This document shows, piece after piece, positions 43,033 through 52,257 of a stretch of 64,000 bases of DNA. Below the pieces are notes generated by a model. That model was given only the letters and a program-made list of their open reading frames with translations. It searched no databases and had not been told where the DNA came from. The DNA is taken from assembly GCF_001971785.1 (NCBI RefSeq), contig NZ_CP019389.1, positions 3,483,001-3,547,000 of the forward strand. Direction: 5' to 3'. Numbering within the stretch: position 1 is the first letter of the stretch; each line of letters starts with the position of its first letter. This DNA is from Seonamhaeicola sp. S2-3. Lineage in GTDB: Bacteria > Bacteroidota > Bacteroidia > Flavobacteriales > Flavobacteriaceae. The position numbers and the translations under genes are program-made.

Positions 43033-44787
43033 TTACCTAATAAACTTAAAATAATTTAAAAGTATTTGGTTATTTAAGTGTTTTGGTGTAAAAATTTCTA
43101 ACAATTTAGGTTGGTTTCCTTTGCTATAGAAAGCATTCAAGTTTTTTGATAATTCTTTTTCATTGGTAGCCGTAACATACTCAAAACCATACATGTTACA
43201 TAAATGTTCTGCGGTTAAATTATGATTGGTTTCAAAATAGGTATTAAAATTCTCAGTGTTTTTGTGTCCTGGTAAAATTCTAAAAATACCTCCGCCTTGA
43301 TTATTTATAACAATTATTCTAAAATTATTAGGAATGTAATTATTCCAAAGCGCATTGCTATCATATAAAAAGCTTAAATCTCCAGAAATTAAGGTGGTTG
43401 GTTTATTAGTTGCAACGGCACAACCAATGGCTGTAGATGTACTGCCATCTATACCACTAGTACCTCTGTTACAATGAACATCAAGAGTTTTATTAATACT
43501 GAATAGTTGCACATAACGCACTGTTGAACTATTACTTAGCTGAAGAATACTGTTATCTGGAATTGACTTTAAAATACGTTCAAAAGCTTTAAAGTCTGAA
43601 AACTCTATAGTCTTAAGGTATTCCATATGTTTAGTGTCTCTATGTTTTTTTACAGCTTCCCAAAAAGGCTTGTACTTACTAGAAACACGTTTTGTTTGTG
43701 ATAGCAGTTTAGATAAAAAATAATTAGGAGGAGTTTCTATAACCCTATTTAAGCTAAAAAAGGTATTATTAGCTGTTTTAGTACCTATATACCAGTGTTG
43801 TTTGGGTTTATAATTCCTTAAAAATGCTTTTATTTTTTTAGAAACTATTAGTCCGCCAAAGGTTAATAAAATATCTGGTTGCAGTTCTTTAAATTCGTTT
43901 TCATTTAAAGGAGCAATAATTTTATCAATACTCGGGAAAAATGCCTCATGATGAATATTAGAAGTGGTTTCTGTAAAAACCACTACAGAATCATCTTGTG
44001 CCAATACATTTAACCACTGTTGCTCAATTTGATTAGGTTGTTTAACCCCAACCAATATCATTTTGCGTTTGGCTTTACTCCAATCGTTTATACAATCATT
44101 TAATACAGCATCATCTATTGAGTTATCTTTTTCTGTAACCGGAATGACCTCTGGATTAACCGATAGTTCTTCAACCATGTTATACAAAGGCTCATCAAAA
44201 GGCACATTAATATGTACAGGACCACTTTTTTGTAGGGCTACATTAATAGCTTTATTAATTTCGGTTTCATTAAACGCTTGAATAGATTGTTTTAATCCCA
44301 ATAGCGTTTCTACCTTATTTTCTAAATTTTTAAAAATAGGCAACGCCTCTGCTGCTTCATTTTCTTCTGCTTTTAAATCGAGTTTTAAATTTGCTGAATA
44401 CAAAACATGATTTTCATAAACATTGGCTTGGTTTATGGTTTGTCCGTCTCCCACCCCAATTAAATGCTTGGGTCTGTCTGCCGAAATGACAACCAACGGA
44501 ATATGACTATAAAAAGCTTCGGCCACTGCCGGATAATAATTTAAAAGCGCACTACCCGATGTACAAACTACCGCCGTAGGTTCTTGTAATTGTTGTGCCA
44601 TACCTAAAGCAAAAAAAGCTGCACAACGCTCATCTACAATACTATAACAGTTAAAATAAGGGTTGTTTGAAAACCCTATAGTTAAAGGAGCATTTCTACT
44701 ACCTGGAGATATAACAATATGCTTAACACCTTTAGCTTTACAAAGCTGAATAACGGTTTGTGCTAAGGGAATTTCTGGGTAAATCAT
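43033..44787 (-). CDS. menD: 2-succinyl-5-enolpyruvyl-6-hydroxy-3-cyclohexene-1-carboxylate synthase
   Basis: A 584-residue thiamine-diphosphate enzyme. N-terminal VKHIVISPGSRNAPLT, GVGDGQTINQ, the TPP/Mg region SGDLSFLYDSNALWNN and NNQGGGIFRILPG are MenD hallmarks. It condenses isochorismate with 2-oxoglutarate, the second dedicated step to menaquinone, in the cytoplasm. It follows menF by 99 bases on the same strand. Length and motifs are normal. Confidence 0.96.
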   Translation of the reverse strand: MIYPEIPLAQTVIQLCKAKGVKHIVISPGSRNAPLTIGFSNNPYFNCYSIVDERCAAFFALGMAQQLQEPTAVVCTSGSALLNYYPAVAEAFYSHIPLVVISADRPKHLIGVGDGQTINQANVYENHVLYSANLKLDLKAEENEAAEALPIFKNLENKVETLLGLKQSIQAFNETEINKAINVALQKSGPVHINVPFDEPLYNMVEELSVNPEVIPVTEKDNSIDDAVLNDCINDWSKAKRKMILVGVKQPNQIEQQWLNVLAQDDSVVVFTETTSNIHHEAFFPSIDKIIAPLNENEFKELQPDILLTFGGLIVSKKIKAFLRNYKPKQHWYIGTKTANNTFFSLNRVIETPPNYFLSKLLSQTKRVSSKYKPFWEAVKKHRDTKHMEYLKTIEFSDFKAFERILKSIPDNSILQLSNSSTVRYVQLFSINKTLDVHCNRGTSGIDGSTSTAIGCAVATNKPTTLISGDLSFLYDSNALWNNYIPNNFRIIVINNQGGGIFRILPGHKNTENFNTYFETNHNLTAEHLCNMYGFEYVTATNEKELSKNLNAFYSKGNQPKLLEIFTPKHLNNQILLNYFKFIR

Positions 44788-44886
44788 ATACTGTAAAAAT
44801 GTAACTGCTAAAGTAAGAAATACAAGATTAAAGTTCTTTAAACATCAAGATAAAATAAGCATTATAAAGCTAATAATGGGAGCTGA

Positions 44887-46002
44887 TTACAATACACTTT
44901 TAATTACCAACGACTTAGAAACTGTTTCTTCCCATTCTTTTTCAGCATCAGAACTTATAGTTATTCCTCCCCCAACGTAAACCATAGCTTCTAATGCTTT
45001 TAATTGCATACACCGTAAATTAACATACAGTTGTGTGCTTTTTTTCTTAAAGGTATAGGCTCTGTTTTCTATATTTCTACTACCTGCACGTGGCGAAGTA
45101 GTATGCTCTAAATTGAGCTCTCCTAAAAAACCGGTATAAAATTCGCGCTTATAGTTTTCATTATTTAAAATGAAGGCTTTAGCTGCTTGTTTTGGCAAGC
45201 CACAAACGGCTGGTGTAGGGTGAATAGCTAAAATAACTTCTTTTAAGTTTGAGTTTTGCTTTAATTGTGCCGAAATCATGGTTTTTAAATGCAGTAAACT
45301 CCCCGCTTTAACGGTTGTAGTGTCTGATATTTTAATACTTTCTGCCGAAGGTTTTAAGCTATCTACAATAAAATCTGTTACAAATTTTTGTTCCTGAATT
45401 TCTTTGTCTTTCCAAACCACATCTAATGTATCTTTATAAACTTGTGTACCTGCCAATGCCATTATTGAAAATCTGTTACCTTCAATTTTAACAAGTGTTT
45501 CTGGAGTGGCTCCTAACCACAACCCTACTTTTGGATGATACCAACAATACACAAAAGCAGATGGGTACTTATTTAATAGTTTTTTAAAAATAGCAAGAGG
45601 ATTTGCTTCGGAAAGATTTACTGTTTCTTTTCTAGACAATACTACCTTTTTAAACTGCTTGTTTTTAATGGCTTCAACCCCATTATTAACTAAATTGATG
45701 TGATAGTTTTTTGCTTGTTCATCAACTATATCCTTAGCTGAGTTACTTCCTACTAACTCTAAATTAACAACAGGCGTACTTATAGATTCTGAGCTTTCTA
45801 GAGGCATTAAAATCGTTTTTTCCTTATCATCAAACGGAGAAAACACAAACCCTTGTTCGGTAAATTCTGAAGTGAAAAACAAGCTATCAGATTTTTGTAA
45901 TAAAGCATAAAGCTCTTGTTTATTAGGCTTTCTGTATATTACAAAAGGGCGTTTTTGTAAGTGATGCGATTGAATGCGATTAAAAAAATCTTCCGAAGTC
46001 AT
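44887..46002 (-). CDS. menF: Isochorismate synthase
   Basis: A 371-residue chorismate-binding enzyme (isochorismate synthase/anthranilate synthase component I family). Key parts: KKVVLSRKE, GATPETLVKIEG, MALAGTQ, HPTPAVCGLPKQAA, YTGFLGELN, and VGGGITISSDAEKEWEE. It converts chorismate to isochorismate. It is encoded six bases after a hot-dog thioesterase and before menD, which supports the menaquinone rather than a siderophore role. Confidence 0.93.
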   Translation of the reverse strand: MTSEDFFNRIQSHHLQKRPFVIYRKPNKQELYALLQKSDSLFFTSEFTEQGFVFSPFDDKEKTILMPLESSESISTPVVNLELVGSNSAKDIVDEQAKNYHINLVNNGVEAIKNKQFKKVVLSRKETVNLSEANPLAIFKKLLNKYPSAFVYCWYHPKVGLWLGATPETLVKIEGNRFSIMALAGTQVYKDTLDVVWKDKEIQEQKFVTDFIVDSLKPSAESIKISDTTTVKAGSLLHLKTMISAQLKQNSNLKEVILAIHPTPAVCGLPKQAAKAFILNNENYKREFYTGFLGELNLEHTTSPRAGSRNIENRAYTFKKKSTQLYVNLRCMQLKALEAMVYVGGGITISSDAEKEWEETVSKSLVIKSVL

Positions 46003-46007
46003 GCGTA

Positions 46008-46433
46008 TTATTTGGTTCTTGGAAGTGAAATGGTTGTTAGTTTACACAGTGAAACTAAATTATCATCATCATCAGTTACCTTAATTTCAAATAATTGTGT
46101 GGTACGCCCTTTATGAATAAACGTTGCTTTGGCATACACATGACCTTCTTTAACGCTTTTTACATGATTAGCCGAAATTTCTATACCGCGTACAAAGTGA
46201 TTTTTAGTGTCTAGTAATAACTCTGCTGCAAAACTACCTACCGTTTCTGCTAATGCTGCGGTAGCACCACCATGAAGCACACCATCAGGTTGATAAACAC
46301 GTTCATTTACTGGCATTTTACCTACTACAAAATCGTCTCCAAAATCAACTAACTCTATTTTTAAGGTTTCCATTAAAGTGTTTTTAGTAACAGCATTAGC
46401 GCGTTCTAATATGGCTTGTTTAGATAATTGCAT
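46008..46433 (-). CDS. Hot-dog fold thioesterase, probable DHNA-CoA hydrolase
   Basis: A 141-residue PaaI/MenI-type hot-dog protein with the signature PDGVLHGGATAALAETVGSFAA (catalytic Glu at the usual place) and GIEISANHVKSVKEGHVYA. In the same operon as menF and menD, the likely substrate is 1,4-dihydroxy-2-naphthoyl-CoA, the step between MenB and MenA. Family members also act on phenylacetyl-CoA, so the assignment rests on context. Confidence 0.85.
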   Translation of the reverse strand: MQLSKQAILERANAVTKNTLMETLKIELVDFGDDFVVGKMPVNERVYQPDGVLHGGATAALAETVGSFAAELLLDTKNHFVRGIEISANHVKSVKEGHVYAKATFIHKGRTTQLFEIKVTDDDDNLVSLCKLTTISLPRTK

Positions 46434-46524
46434 AGAAATAATTACTTTTAAACTTTAAGTGTGTAAAAGTACAAAATGCTTGTATAATTTTAATTGAATT
46501 TAAAAGATTCCTATTCCTCTAATT

Positions 46525-47091
46525 ATGACCATACCTACTCTAGAAAATAACCGTGTAAAACTCACCTTGTTAGGAATGAGTAACTACAAACATTTAATTG
46601 AAATTGCTAAAGAACCTAATTTAGTGCAATACTCACCCAGTAAAATTGATACGCCTGAAGCTTTAAAAGACTATGTACAAACTGCTGTTGATAATTTTTA
46701 TAACAAAACGGCTATTCCGTTTATAATTTTTGATAAGCAAACTAATTTATATGCGGGTTGTACGCGTTTTGGACTTATAAATTGGCACAACAAAGTGTTA
46801 CATATTGGTTGGACGTGGATTGGACACCAATTTCAAGGTACCGGACTAAACAAACAGGTAAAATATTTAATGCTAAAATATGTTTTTGAAACCTTAAAAT
46901 TTGATAAAGTAGAATTTAGGGCAGATGAACGCAATATACGCTCTAGAAAAGCTATTGAAAACATAGGAGGCACTCTTGAAGGTATTTTACGTAAAGACAC
47001 CCTTATGTTAGATGGCTTTAAACGTAGCACTTGTTGCTACGGTATTTTAAAAGAAGAATGGGGTGCTATTAAGAAACGTGTTTTTGAGTGA
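46525..47091 (+). CDS. GNAT family acetyltransferase (RimJ/RimL-like)
   Basis: A 188-residue N-acetyltransferase. The N-terminal VKLTLLGMSNYKHLIEIA, the mid HIGWTWIGHQFQGTGLNKQVKYLML (acetyl-CoA loop QFQGTGLN) and VEFRADERNIRSRKAIENIGGTLEGILRKD are typical of the RimJ/RimL branch, which acetylates protein N-termini or small amines. The substrate is unknown. It is the only plus-strand gene in this stretch, divergent from the menF operon. Confidence 0.9.
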   Translation: MTIPTLENNRVKLTLLGMSNYKHLIEIAKEPNLVQYSPSKIDTPEALKDYVQTAVDNFYNKTAIPFIIFDKQTNLYAGCTRFGLINWHNKVLHIGWTWIGHQFQGTGLNKQVKYLMLKYVFETLKFDKVEFRADERNIRSRKAIENIGGTLEGILRKDTLMLDGFKRSTCCYGILKEEWGAIKKRVFE

Positions 47092-47167
47092 GTTTTGAAA
47101 CTATTTATTTAGTTTAAAAACTCTATTTATACATTATAGAGAAAAAGAGTTTATTTTTAACATTGCT

Positions 47168-48088
47168 TTAGTTTAAAATATAAACTAAAGAAAATATTGA
47201 AATAAATAGCCAAAGTGTAAAAGCTAAAACCATAGGTTTTATTCCTGTAGATTTTAAGTCTTTTATAGAAATAGTTGACCCCACAAGAAATAATGTAATT
47301 ATCAATAAGCGTTTTGATATTGTTACTATAAAATTAGTTGCCAATTCAGGTAAAATATGGTAACTATTAATAATAATGGCTGTAATAAACAAAACAATGA
47401 AGTAGGGAATTTTTATTTTTTCTCCTTTGGTTTTAAATAAAAATATAGAAAAAACAGATAAAGGAATAATCCATAAAGTCCTTGATAGTTTTACGGTTGT
47501 AGCAATTCTCAAAGCTTCATCTCCATACACTAAAGCAGCACCAACTACAGAGCTAGTATCATGAATAGCAACAGCACACCATAAACCAAATTGCTCTTGT
47601 GTTAAATTTAGAAAATTACCAACAGTGGGAAATACAAACAAAGCAATTGAATTTAATAAAAATACAATTCCTAAAGCAATACTAATAGTTTTACCATTAG
47701 CTTTAATAACAGGCGAAATTGCCGCAATTGCACTTCCGCCACAAATAGCTGTACCAGATGTTATAAGGTGCCCCAGTTTTAAATTCAACTTTAAAACTTT
47801 AGCCAGTAATAAGCCTAAAACCACAGTTAATAAAATAGAATAAACCGTTAAGCTAAACCCCTCTTTACTAGTTTTTAAAGTCTCTTTGATAAACATTCCA
47901 AAACCTAACCCAATTACAGAAATTTTTAATAAAAAATGTATAATTCTATGGCTATATACTTGAAATGGATTATTAAAAATAAGTGTGAAAATAAACCCTA
48001 GTAATAATGCTGTAAGGCTATTTATAAAACCTAAAAGAGCCACTAAGATCAAGATAAAATAAATTGTTTTAGAGAGATTATCTTTCAT
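47168..48088 (-). CDS. YeiH family putative sulfate/anion exporter
   Basis: I start at the ATG at 48086-48088 (MKDNLSKTIYFILILVALLGF, 306 residues). An upstream ATG would add 18 residues that look like leader sequence. About ten membrane helices, with the family motifs GFGMFIKETL, ITSGTAICGGSAIAAISPVIKANGKTIS and AIHDTSSVVGAALVYG. YeiH/UPF0324 proteins are inner-membrane transporters, often linked to sulfur compounds or taurine and cysteine. It follows a LysR gene on the same strand, which probably controls it. Confidence 0.92.
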   Translation of the reverse strand: MKDNLSKTIYFILILVALLGFINSLTALLLGFIFTLIFNNPFQVYSHRIIHFLLKISVIGLGFGMFIKETLKTSKEGFSLTVYSILLTVVLGLLLAKVLKLNLKLGHLITSGTAICGGSAIAAISPVIKANGKTISIALGIVFLLNSIALFVFPTVGNFLNLTQEQFGLWCAVAIHDTSSVVGAALVYGDEALRIATTVKLSRTLWIIPLSVFSIFLFKTKGEKIKIPYFIVLFITAIIINSYHILPELATNFIVTISKRLLIITLFLVGSTISIKDLKSTGIKPMVLAFTLWLFISIFSLVYILN

Positions 48089-48164
48089 ATCATTAAGTAA
48101 TATTTGATACAAAAGTAGAACTCTAGAATAACTTATAAGCAACTCATTTAGGTATCATACATAA

Positions 48165-49049
48165 CTAAAAGTTATAGTTATTGCGAATGTATTTTTTAAA
48201 ATATTCAAATGTATTAGATAGGTAACCTGTTCTGTTAACAAAATAAAACCATCTTTCTATACTAAAATCTTTAATATCTATTATTTTGAGTTTATTGTTT
48301 ATTAAATCATTAGAAATAGAATGAATAGAAACAAATGCGAAATGATCTGAATTATATAAATAATTTTTAATAGCCTCTGTACTATTAAAGGCCACCACAT
48401 AATTAAGTGATTTAATGTTATGGTTAGATAAAGCGTTACTAATAACGGCTTTTGTTCCAGAACCTTTCTCGCGCCCTATCATAGGAATTGTTTGTAAGGT
48501 TTCTGTATTAATAATCCCTTTATTAAAAATATGGTTGTTAGCATTAGTTACAAGAACAATTTCATCTTTAATAAATTTCTCAAATTGTAATTTTGGGTTT
48601 TTACTTGTACCTTCTGTAATTCCAAAATTTATTTCTTCATTTAAAATAAGATTTTCAATATTTTCAGAATTATTACTGATTATATTAAATTTTGTTTGTG
48701 GAAATTGTGTTCTAAACTTAGCTACTACTTTTGGAATAATATAGTGCGTTAAGGTGGTGCTTACTCCAAAGCTTATAAAACTTGGTAAATCATCTTTTTT
48801 ATGAAGAAACTTCTCCTCCATTTCATCATAAATTGCTAATATTTTATTAGCATAAACAAGAAAAGATTTTCCTTCTGCTGTTAATTTTATAGAATTTCTT
48901 TTTCTTACAAATAAAGTAGTTTTAAAATCTCGCTCTAAATTTTTTATCGACTTAGATATAGCTGGTTGCGAAAGAAACAATTGTTCTGAAGCTTTTGTAA
49001 AACTTAAAAGTTTAGCAACAATTTTAAATATTTGTAACTTAGTTCTCAT
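48165..49049 (-). CDS. LysR family transcriptional regulator
   Basis: A 294-residue LysR-type regulator. N-terminal winged HTH (FTKASEQLFLSQPAISKSIKNLERDFKTTLFVRKRN, about 15-50), then a substrate-binding domain (GVSTTLTHYIIPKVVAKF, FGITEG, PMIGREKGSGTKAV). It is placed directly upstream of yeiH on the same strand, not divergent as is usual for LysR and its target. By analogy to YeiE/CysL-type regulators it may sense a sulfur metabolite. That is inference. Confidence 0.93.
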   Translation of the reverse strand: MRTKLQIFKIVAKLLSFTKASEQLFLSQPAISKSIKNLERDFKTTLFVRKRNSIKLTAEGKSFLVYANKILAIYDEMEEKFLHKKDDLPSFISFGVSTTLTHYIIPKVVAKFRTQFPQTKFNIISNNSENIENLILNEEINFGITEGTSKNPKLQFEKFIKDEIVLVTNANNHIFNKGIINTETLQTIPMIGREKGSGTKAVISNALSNHNIKSLNYVVAFNSTEAIKNYLYNSDHFAFVSIHSISNDLINNKLKIIDIKDFSIERWFYFVNRTGYLSNTFEYFKKYIRNNYNF

Positions 49050-49169
49050 GAGCTTGTGCCAAGATTTAAAGGTATAAATCTTGTTTATAATTGATTGTTA
49101 GTCAATAATTGAATTGCTAAATTTTTATTTGGAAATTTAACAGGCTTATCTACTTATTAGATGTTCTTA

Positions 49170-49679
49170 TTATTTTACCCTAATACCTTGTGTAATAAAA
49201 GAAAGTCCTTGTTGCCCCATGGTAGAATTCATAATACCTTCAAACAATGGTTCAGAACAGTTTTTTGGTATTTTCCAATCAAACATAAAATTAGAGCCAG
49301 TGCCTCCAGAAATATCAATTTCATGAATAATTATTTCGGCAGTTTCCATGGGTGCCAAATAAATAGGATTTTCAAAATAGTTTCTTATTGATTTTCCGTG
49401 TGTATCAAAATATTCTGCTTTTAAAACGTAAATAGTATCTGTATCACTGGTGTTTCTTAAACTTACCATAGCTGTTAAATTATGGGTTTTAAGATCTGAT
49501 TTACTGTAAATTTGAGAGTAAATTGATAGATACGATTTACCAAACTCTAAAGAGTCTTTCTGACTTAAATTGGCTGTTCTTTTAGACCAATTCTCAGAAT
49601 GAATAGCGTCTGATTTCTTTGGCGAGTTACAGCTTAAAACCAGTAATACTATGAATAATACTATAAAATTTTGCTTCAT
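49170..49679 (-). CDS. DUF3124 lipoprotein
   Basis: A 169-residue lipoprotein. Signal peptide with lipobox VLSC (Cys17). The body shows the DUF3124 pattern: YLSIYSQIYSKSDLKTHNLTAMVSLRNTSDTDTIYVLKAEYFDTHGK, NPIYLAPMETAEIIIHE and GSNFMFDWKIP. Function unknown; members are periplasmic beta-sandwich proteins. It lies 19 bases downstream of a second lipoprotein gene, probably one operon. Confidence 0.88.
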   Translation of the reverse strand: MKQNFIVLFIVLLVLSCNSPKKSDAIHSENWSKRTANLSQKDSLEFGKSYLSIYSQIYSKSDLKTHNLTAMVSLRNTSDTDTIYVLKAEYFDTHGKSIRNYFENPIYLAPMETAEIIIHEIDISGGTGSNFMFDWKIPKNCSEPLFEGIMNSTMGQQGLSFITQGIRVK

Positions 49680-49698
49680 TTTTTAGGTGTGTTGTATA

Positions 49699-50604
49699 TT
49701 AATTACTTGAACCCATATTTAACTTGTATGCCATAACGGTATTATGAAAAAATGTAGGAACCAGTAAGGTTTGGGTTTCTGGAATATAATCTATATCTGC
49801 AGCATAAATAGATTGCTCTGAGGTATCTAAAAGTAAGGCTTTGCTCCAATCTTTGGCATTTACATAAAACAGTTGACCTTCCCATCCTGAAACAATAAAA
49901 TCGCCATTTTCTAAACGCACAATACCATCACCCGTGTTTATACCTTCGGTTAACTTATTAAATGCGTGGTCTTCATTACTTACTAAACCAAAAATAGATG
50001 CTTTAAAATCTGCATAATATATACCTTCTTTTTGCCATAATAAACCGTTAAGCCTTTGTCCGTTAGAATTAGATGCTTCAACAGATAAGACTCCGTTTTC
50101 TAGTTTATGAATTTTATTTGAATTAGATCCCGAGAAATATACTACTCCCTGCGGACTTATAGTTAAATCGTTCAGTTGGGGATTATCTTCAACAGTATAT
50201 TTGTTTAGAATTTTACGGTTTTGTATATCTATTTCTACTAAATCATCAATGTCGTTTACATACAATTTCCCATTATAAATACCCATTCCTTTTGGTGCGC
50301 TTAGTCCCTCAACCCATTTTAATTCCGTTATTTCACCTTTTGTATTTATAGTTGAAATAAAACCATTACCATCTTTTTCCCATGGTTTACTATTAACATT
50401 AGCAACATAAATTGTTTTAGAAGCTTCATCATATAAGACAGATTCGCAAGTTGTTAGCAAAGTATCCGTTTCCCAAATTAATTCTAAACTGGGTTTAATG
50501 ACTTTTTCTGGTGCGTTAACTAATTTTTTAGTATCCTTTTTTTTGTTACAAGCAATAATTGAAAGGGCAATACATGTTAGTAAAAATAAATGTTTTAAGC
50601 TCAT
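49699..50604 (-). CDS. Lipoprotein with SMP-30/gluconolactonase-like beta-propeller
   Basis: A 301-residue lipoprotein (lipobox IIAC, Cys19). Repeated propeller motifs: CESVLYDEASKTIYVANVNSKPWEKDGNGFIS, GLSAPKGMGIYNGKLYVNDIDDLVEID, LNDLTISPQGVVYFSGSNSNKIHKLENG. These resemble the SMP-30/Gluconolactonase/LRE family, though the metal-binding residues cannot be confirmed by eye. It may be a periplasmic sugar lactonase or simply a binding propeller. It heads the operon with the DUF3124 gene. Confidence 0.85.
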   Translation of the reverse strand: MSLKHLFLLTCIALSIIACNKKKDTKKLVNAPEKVIKPSLELIWETDTLLTTCESVLYDEASKTIYVANVNSKPWEKDGNGFISTINTKGEITELKWVEGLSAPKGMGIYNGKLYVNDIDDLVEIDIQNRKILNKYTVEDNPQLNDLTISPQGVVYFSGSNSNKIHKLENGVLSVEASNSNGQRLNGLLWQKEGIYYADFKASIFGLVSNEDHAFNKLTEGINTGDGIVRLENGDFIVSGWEGQLFYVNAKDWSKALLLDTSEQSIYAADIDYIPETQTLLVPTFFHNTVMAYKLNMGSSN

Positions 50605-50785
50605 ATTAATAGAATTTATACTTAATAAAATTTAGCTGTTACTCCTTTGTTTTTCAGAAACAAATTATAAAAATACTAAGGTATTAAACCTTTTTAACCT
50701 AAGAAAATTGTAGTTTAACAATTTCATAAGGGTTGTATTACATTTTTTAATAAAATTACTGCTAATTAACCAAAACCAACCCAAT

Positions 50786-51142
50786 ATGAAAATTTTAGTG
50801 ACCGTTTTAATTTTATCATTCACAGGCTTATGTGAAGCGCAATTTATTTCAAATGATGGTGAGTACCATTTTGCGGCAGGAGCAGTAATATCTGCAGGTA
50901 CTTATGCCATTGTATATTCTTCAACAAAAGATAAAAAGAAAGCTTTTTGGTATAGTTTAGGCGCCTCTACTTTGGCGGGTATTGCAAAAGAAGTTATTGA
51001 TAGTACCGAAGAATATAACAGATTTGATGCAGGTGATATGGCGGCAACATCGCTTGGCGGATTAACAGCTACTGTAACTCTAAGTCTTTTTGTTGGTAAA
51101 AATAAAGCCAAAAAGCGTAAACAAGCACTGCTAAATTACTAG
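50786..51142 (+). CDS. Small secreted YfiM-like protein
   Basis: A 118-residue protein with a signal peptide (1-18, ending CEAQ) and two glycine/alanine-rich hydrophobic segments: EYHFAAGAVISAGTYAIVY and FWYSLGASTLAGIAKEVIDS, then FDAGDMAATSLGGL. The H-x-x-x-G, G-x-x-K-E-x-x-D and D-x-x-A pattern recalls the YfiM (DUF2279) lipoprotein family of unknown function. It converges with the nitronate monooxygenase gene, overlapping by 12 bases. Confidence 0.8.
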   Translation: MKILVTVLILSFTGLCEAQFISNDGEYHFAAGAVISAGTYAIVYSSTKDKKKAFWYSLGASTLAGIAKEVIDSTEEYNRFDAGDMAATSLGGLTATVTLSLFVGKNKAKKRKQALLNY

Positions 51143-52078
51143 CTTTTTAACAATCTCTTTAGTTGGTAAAATGGCCTTAGTATGCTCTATACTGGGGCCA
51201 GCAACCCAAACAGTTTTATAGGTTGCTTTAGTAGCTGCATTTTTAGTGGCATTCATACCTATTGAAAAACGAATCATTTTAACCCACTTTTTTAGTTTTC
51301 TATTTTTATTAAGTAGATTTTCAATCCACGTAGCTTTAGTTCCTATTTTTTTTACATAAGGTGTGTTAATTACGGTGCAAGGTGTACCAGAAATACGCTC
51401 AGTCATCACAATGTCTTTAGCTCCATAATCTACACAGGCTTGTTTGTATTCATTGGTAACTTGGGCTTCAACCGATGCTATAAACGGACTGCCAACCGAT
51501 ACTCCTGCGGCTCCATAACTAAGCATTTTATCAATATCTGCTTTACACCCAACACCCCCAGCCGAAATTATAGGAATGTTGCAATTAGCAACTAATTGAG
51601 TAATTAATGCTTTAGGTGATATATTGCCTCTATGCCCGCCAGCTTCATTATTAACGGCAATTATAGCATCTGCACCTAATGCTTCAACTTTTTTGGCAAA
51701 CTTTAAATCTACAACATCACAAAATACTTTAATACCTGCCTTGTGTGCTTGTTTAATGGTTTCTTCTGGGCTACCTAAAGAGGTTATAATAAAATCGCAA
51801 CCTTCCTCACAAATAACTTCTAATTGCCCTTTGTATTTAATGTTTGACTTATTAACTATTAAGTTAAATCCAAACGCGCCTCCTTCTACTTTTTCTTTTT
51901 TAAGTGTTTTAATGGCTAAACGCAACTCATCTAAGGTTCTGTAATTAAGTGCGGGAATACAACCTGCTATACCACTTTTCATGGCTTCTGTTACCATATC
52001 TACATTAGACACTAAAAACATGGGAGCCTGAATTATAGGATGCTTTATTTTAAGTAATTCGGTTAACGCTATAGACAT
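51131..52078 (-). CDS. Nitronate monooxygenase (2-nitropropane dioxygenase-like)
   Basis: A 315-residue FMN-binding TIM-barrel protein. HPIIQAPMFLVSN, GAFGFNLIVN, ADAIIAVNNEAGGHRG, IPIISAGGVGCKADIDKMLSYGAAGVSVGSPFIAS are the family pattern. It oxidises alkyl nitronates or acts as an enoyl/quinone reductase-like flavoenzyme; the real substrate is unknown. A TATGCACGCATA palindrome 29-44 bases before the start matches one before the divergent gene at 52258, suggesting joint control. Confidence 0.9.
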   Translation of the reverse strand: MSIALTELLKIKHPIIQAPMFLVSNVDMVTEAMKSGIAGCIPALNYRTLDELRLAIKTLKKEKVEGGAFGFNLIVNKSNIKYKGQLEVICEEGCDFIITSLGSPEETIKQAHKAGIKVFCDVVDLKFAKKVEALGADAIIAVNNEAGGHRGNISPKALITQLVANCNIPIISAGGVGCKADIDKMLSYGAAGVSVGSPFIASVEAQVTNEYKQACVDYGAKDIVMTERISGTPCTVINTPYVKKIGTKATWIENLLNKNRKLKKWVKMIRFSIGMNATKNAATKATYKTVWVAGPSIEHTKAILPTKEIVKKLVI

Positions 52079-52106
52079 TTTATAAGGATTTATACAAATA
52101 TAAAAA

Positions 52107-52122
52107 TATTATGCACGCATAA
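52107..52122. promoter_or_regulatory. Operator-like palindrome TATGCACGCATA
   Basis: TATTATGCACGCATAA lies 29-44 bases upstream of the nitronate monooxygenase ATG (minus strand). It is nearly identical to the perfect palindrome at 52203-52218, which suggests two sites for one regulator in this divergent promoter region. Confidence 0.5.
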
Positions 52123-52183
52123 CAACTAATAATCAGTTAGTTACCATATTAGCAAACAACTTTAAACATAAACACTTGAAAAC

Positions 52184-52218
52184 ATGATAATTATCATTTT
52201 TATATTATGCGCGCATAG
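52184..52218. promoter_or_regulatory. Two palindromes before the PepSY-like gene
   Basis: ATGATAATTATCAT (52184-52197) is a perfect 14-base palindrome reminiscent of Fur-type boxes. TATGCGCGCATA (52206-52217) is a perfect 12-base palindrome and the twin of the site at 52110-52121. They lie 40-75 bases upstream of the ATG at 52258. Confidence 0.55.
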
Positions 52219-52257
52219 TTAATTTTGATAAATCAATTTATTATAAACTACACTGCC

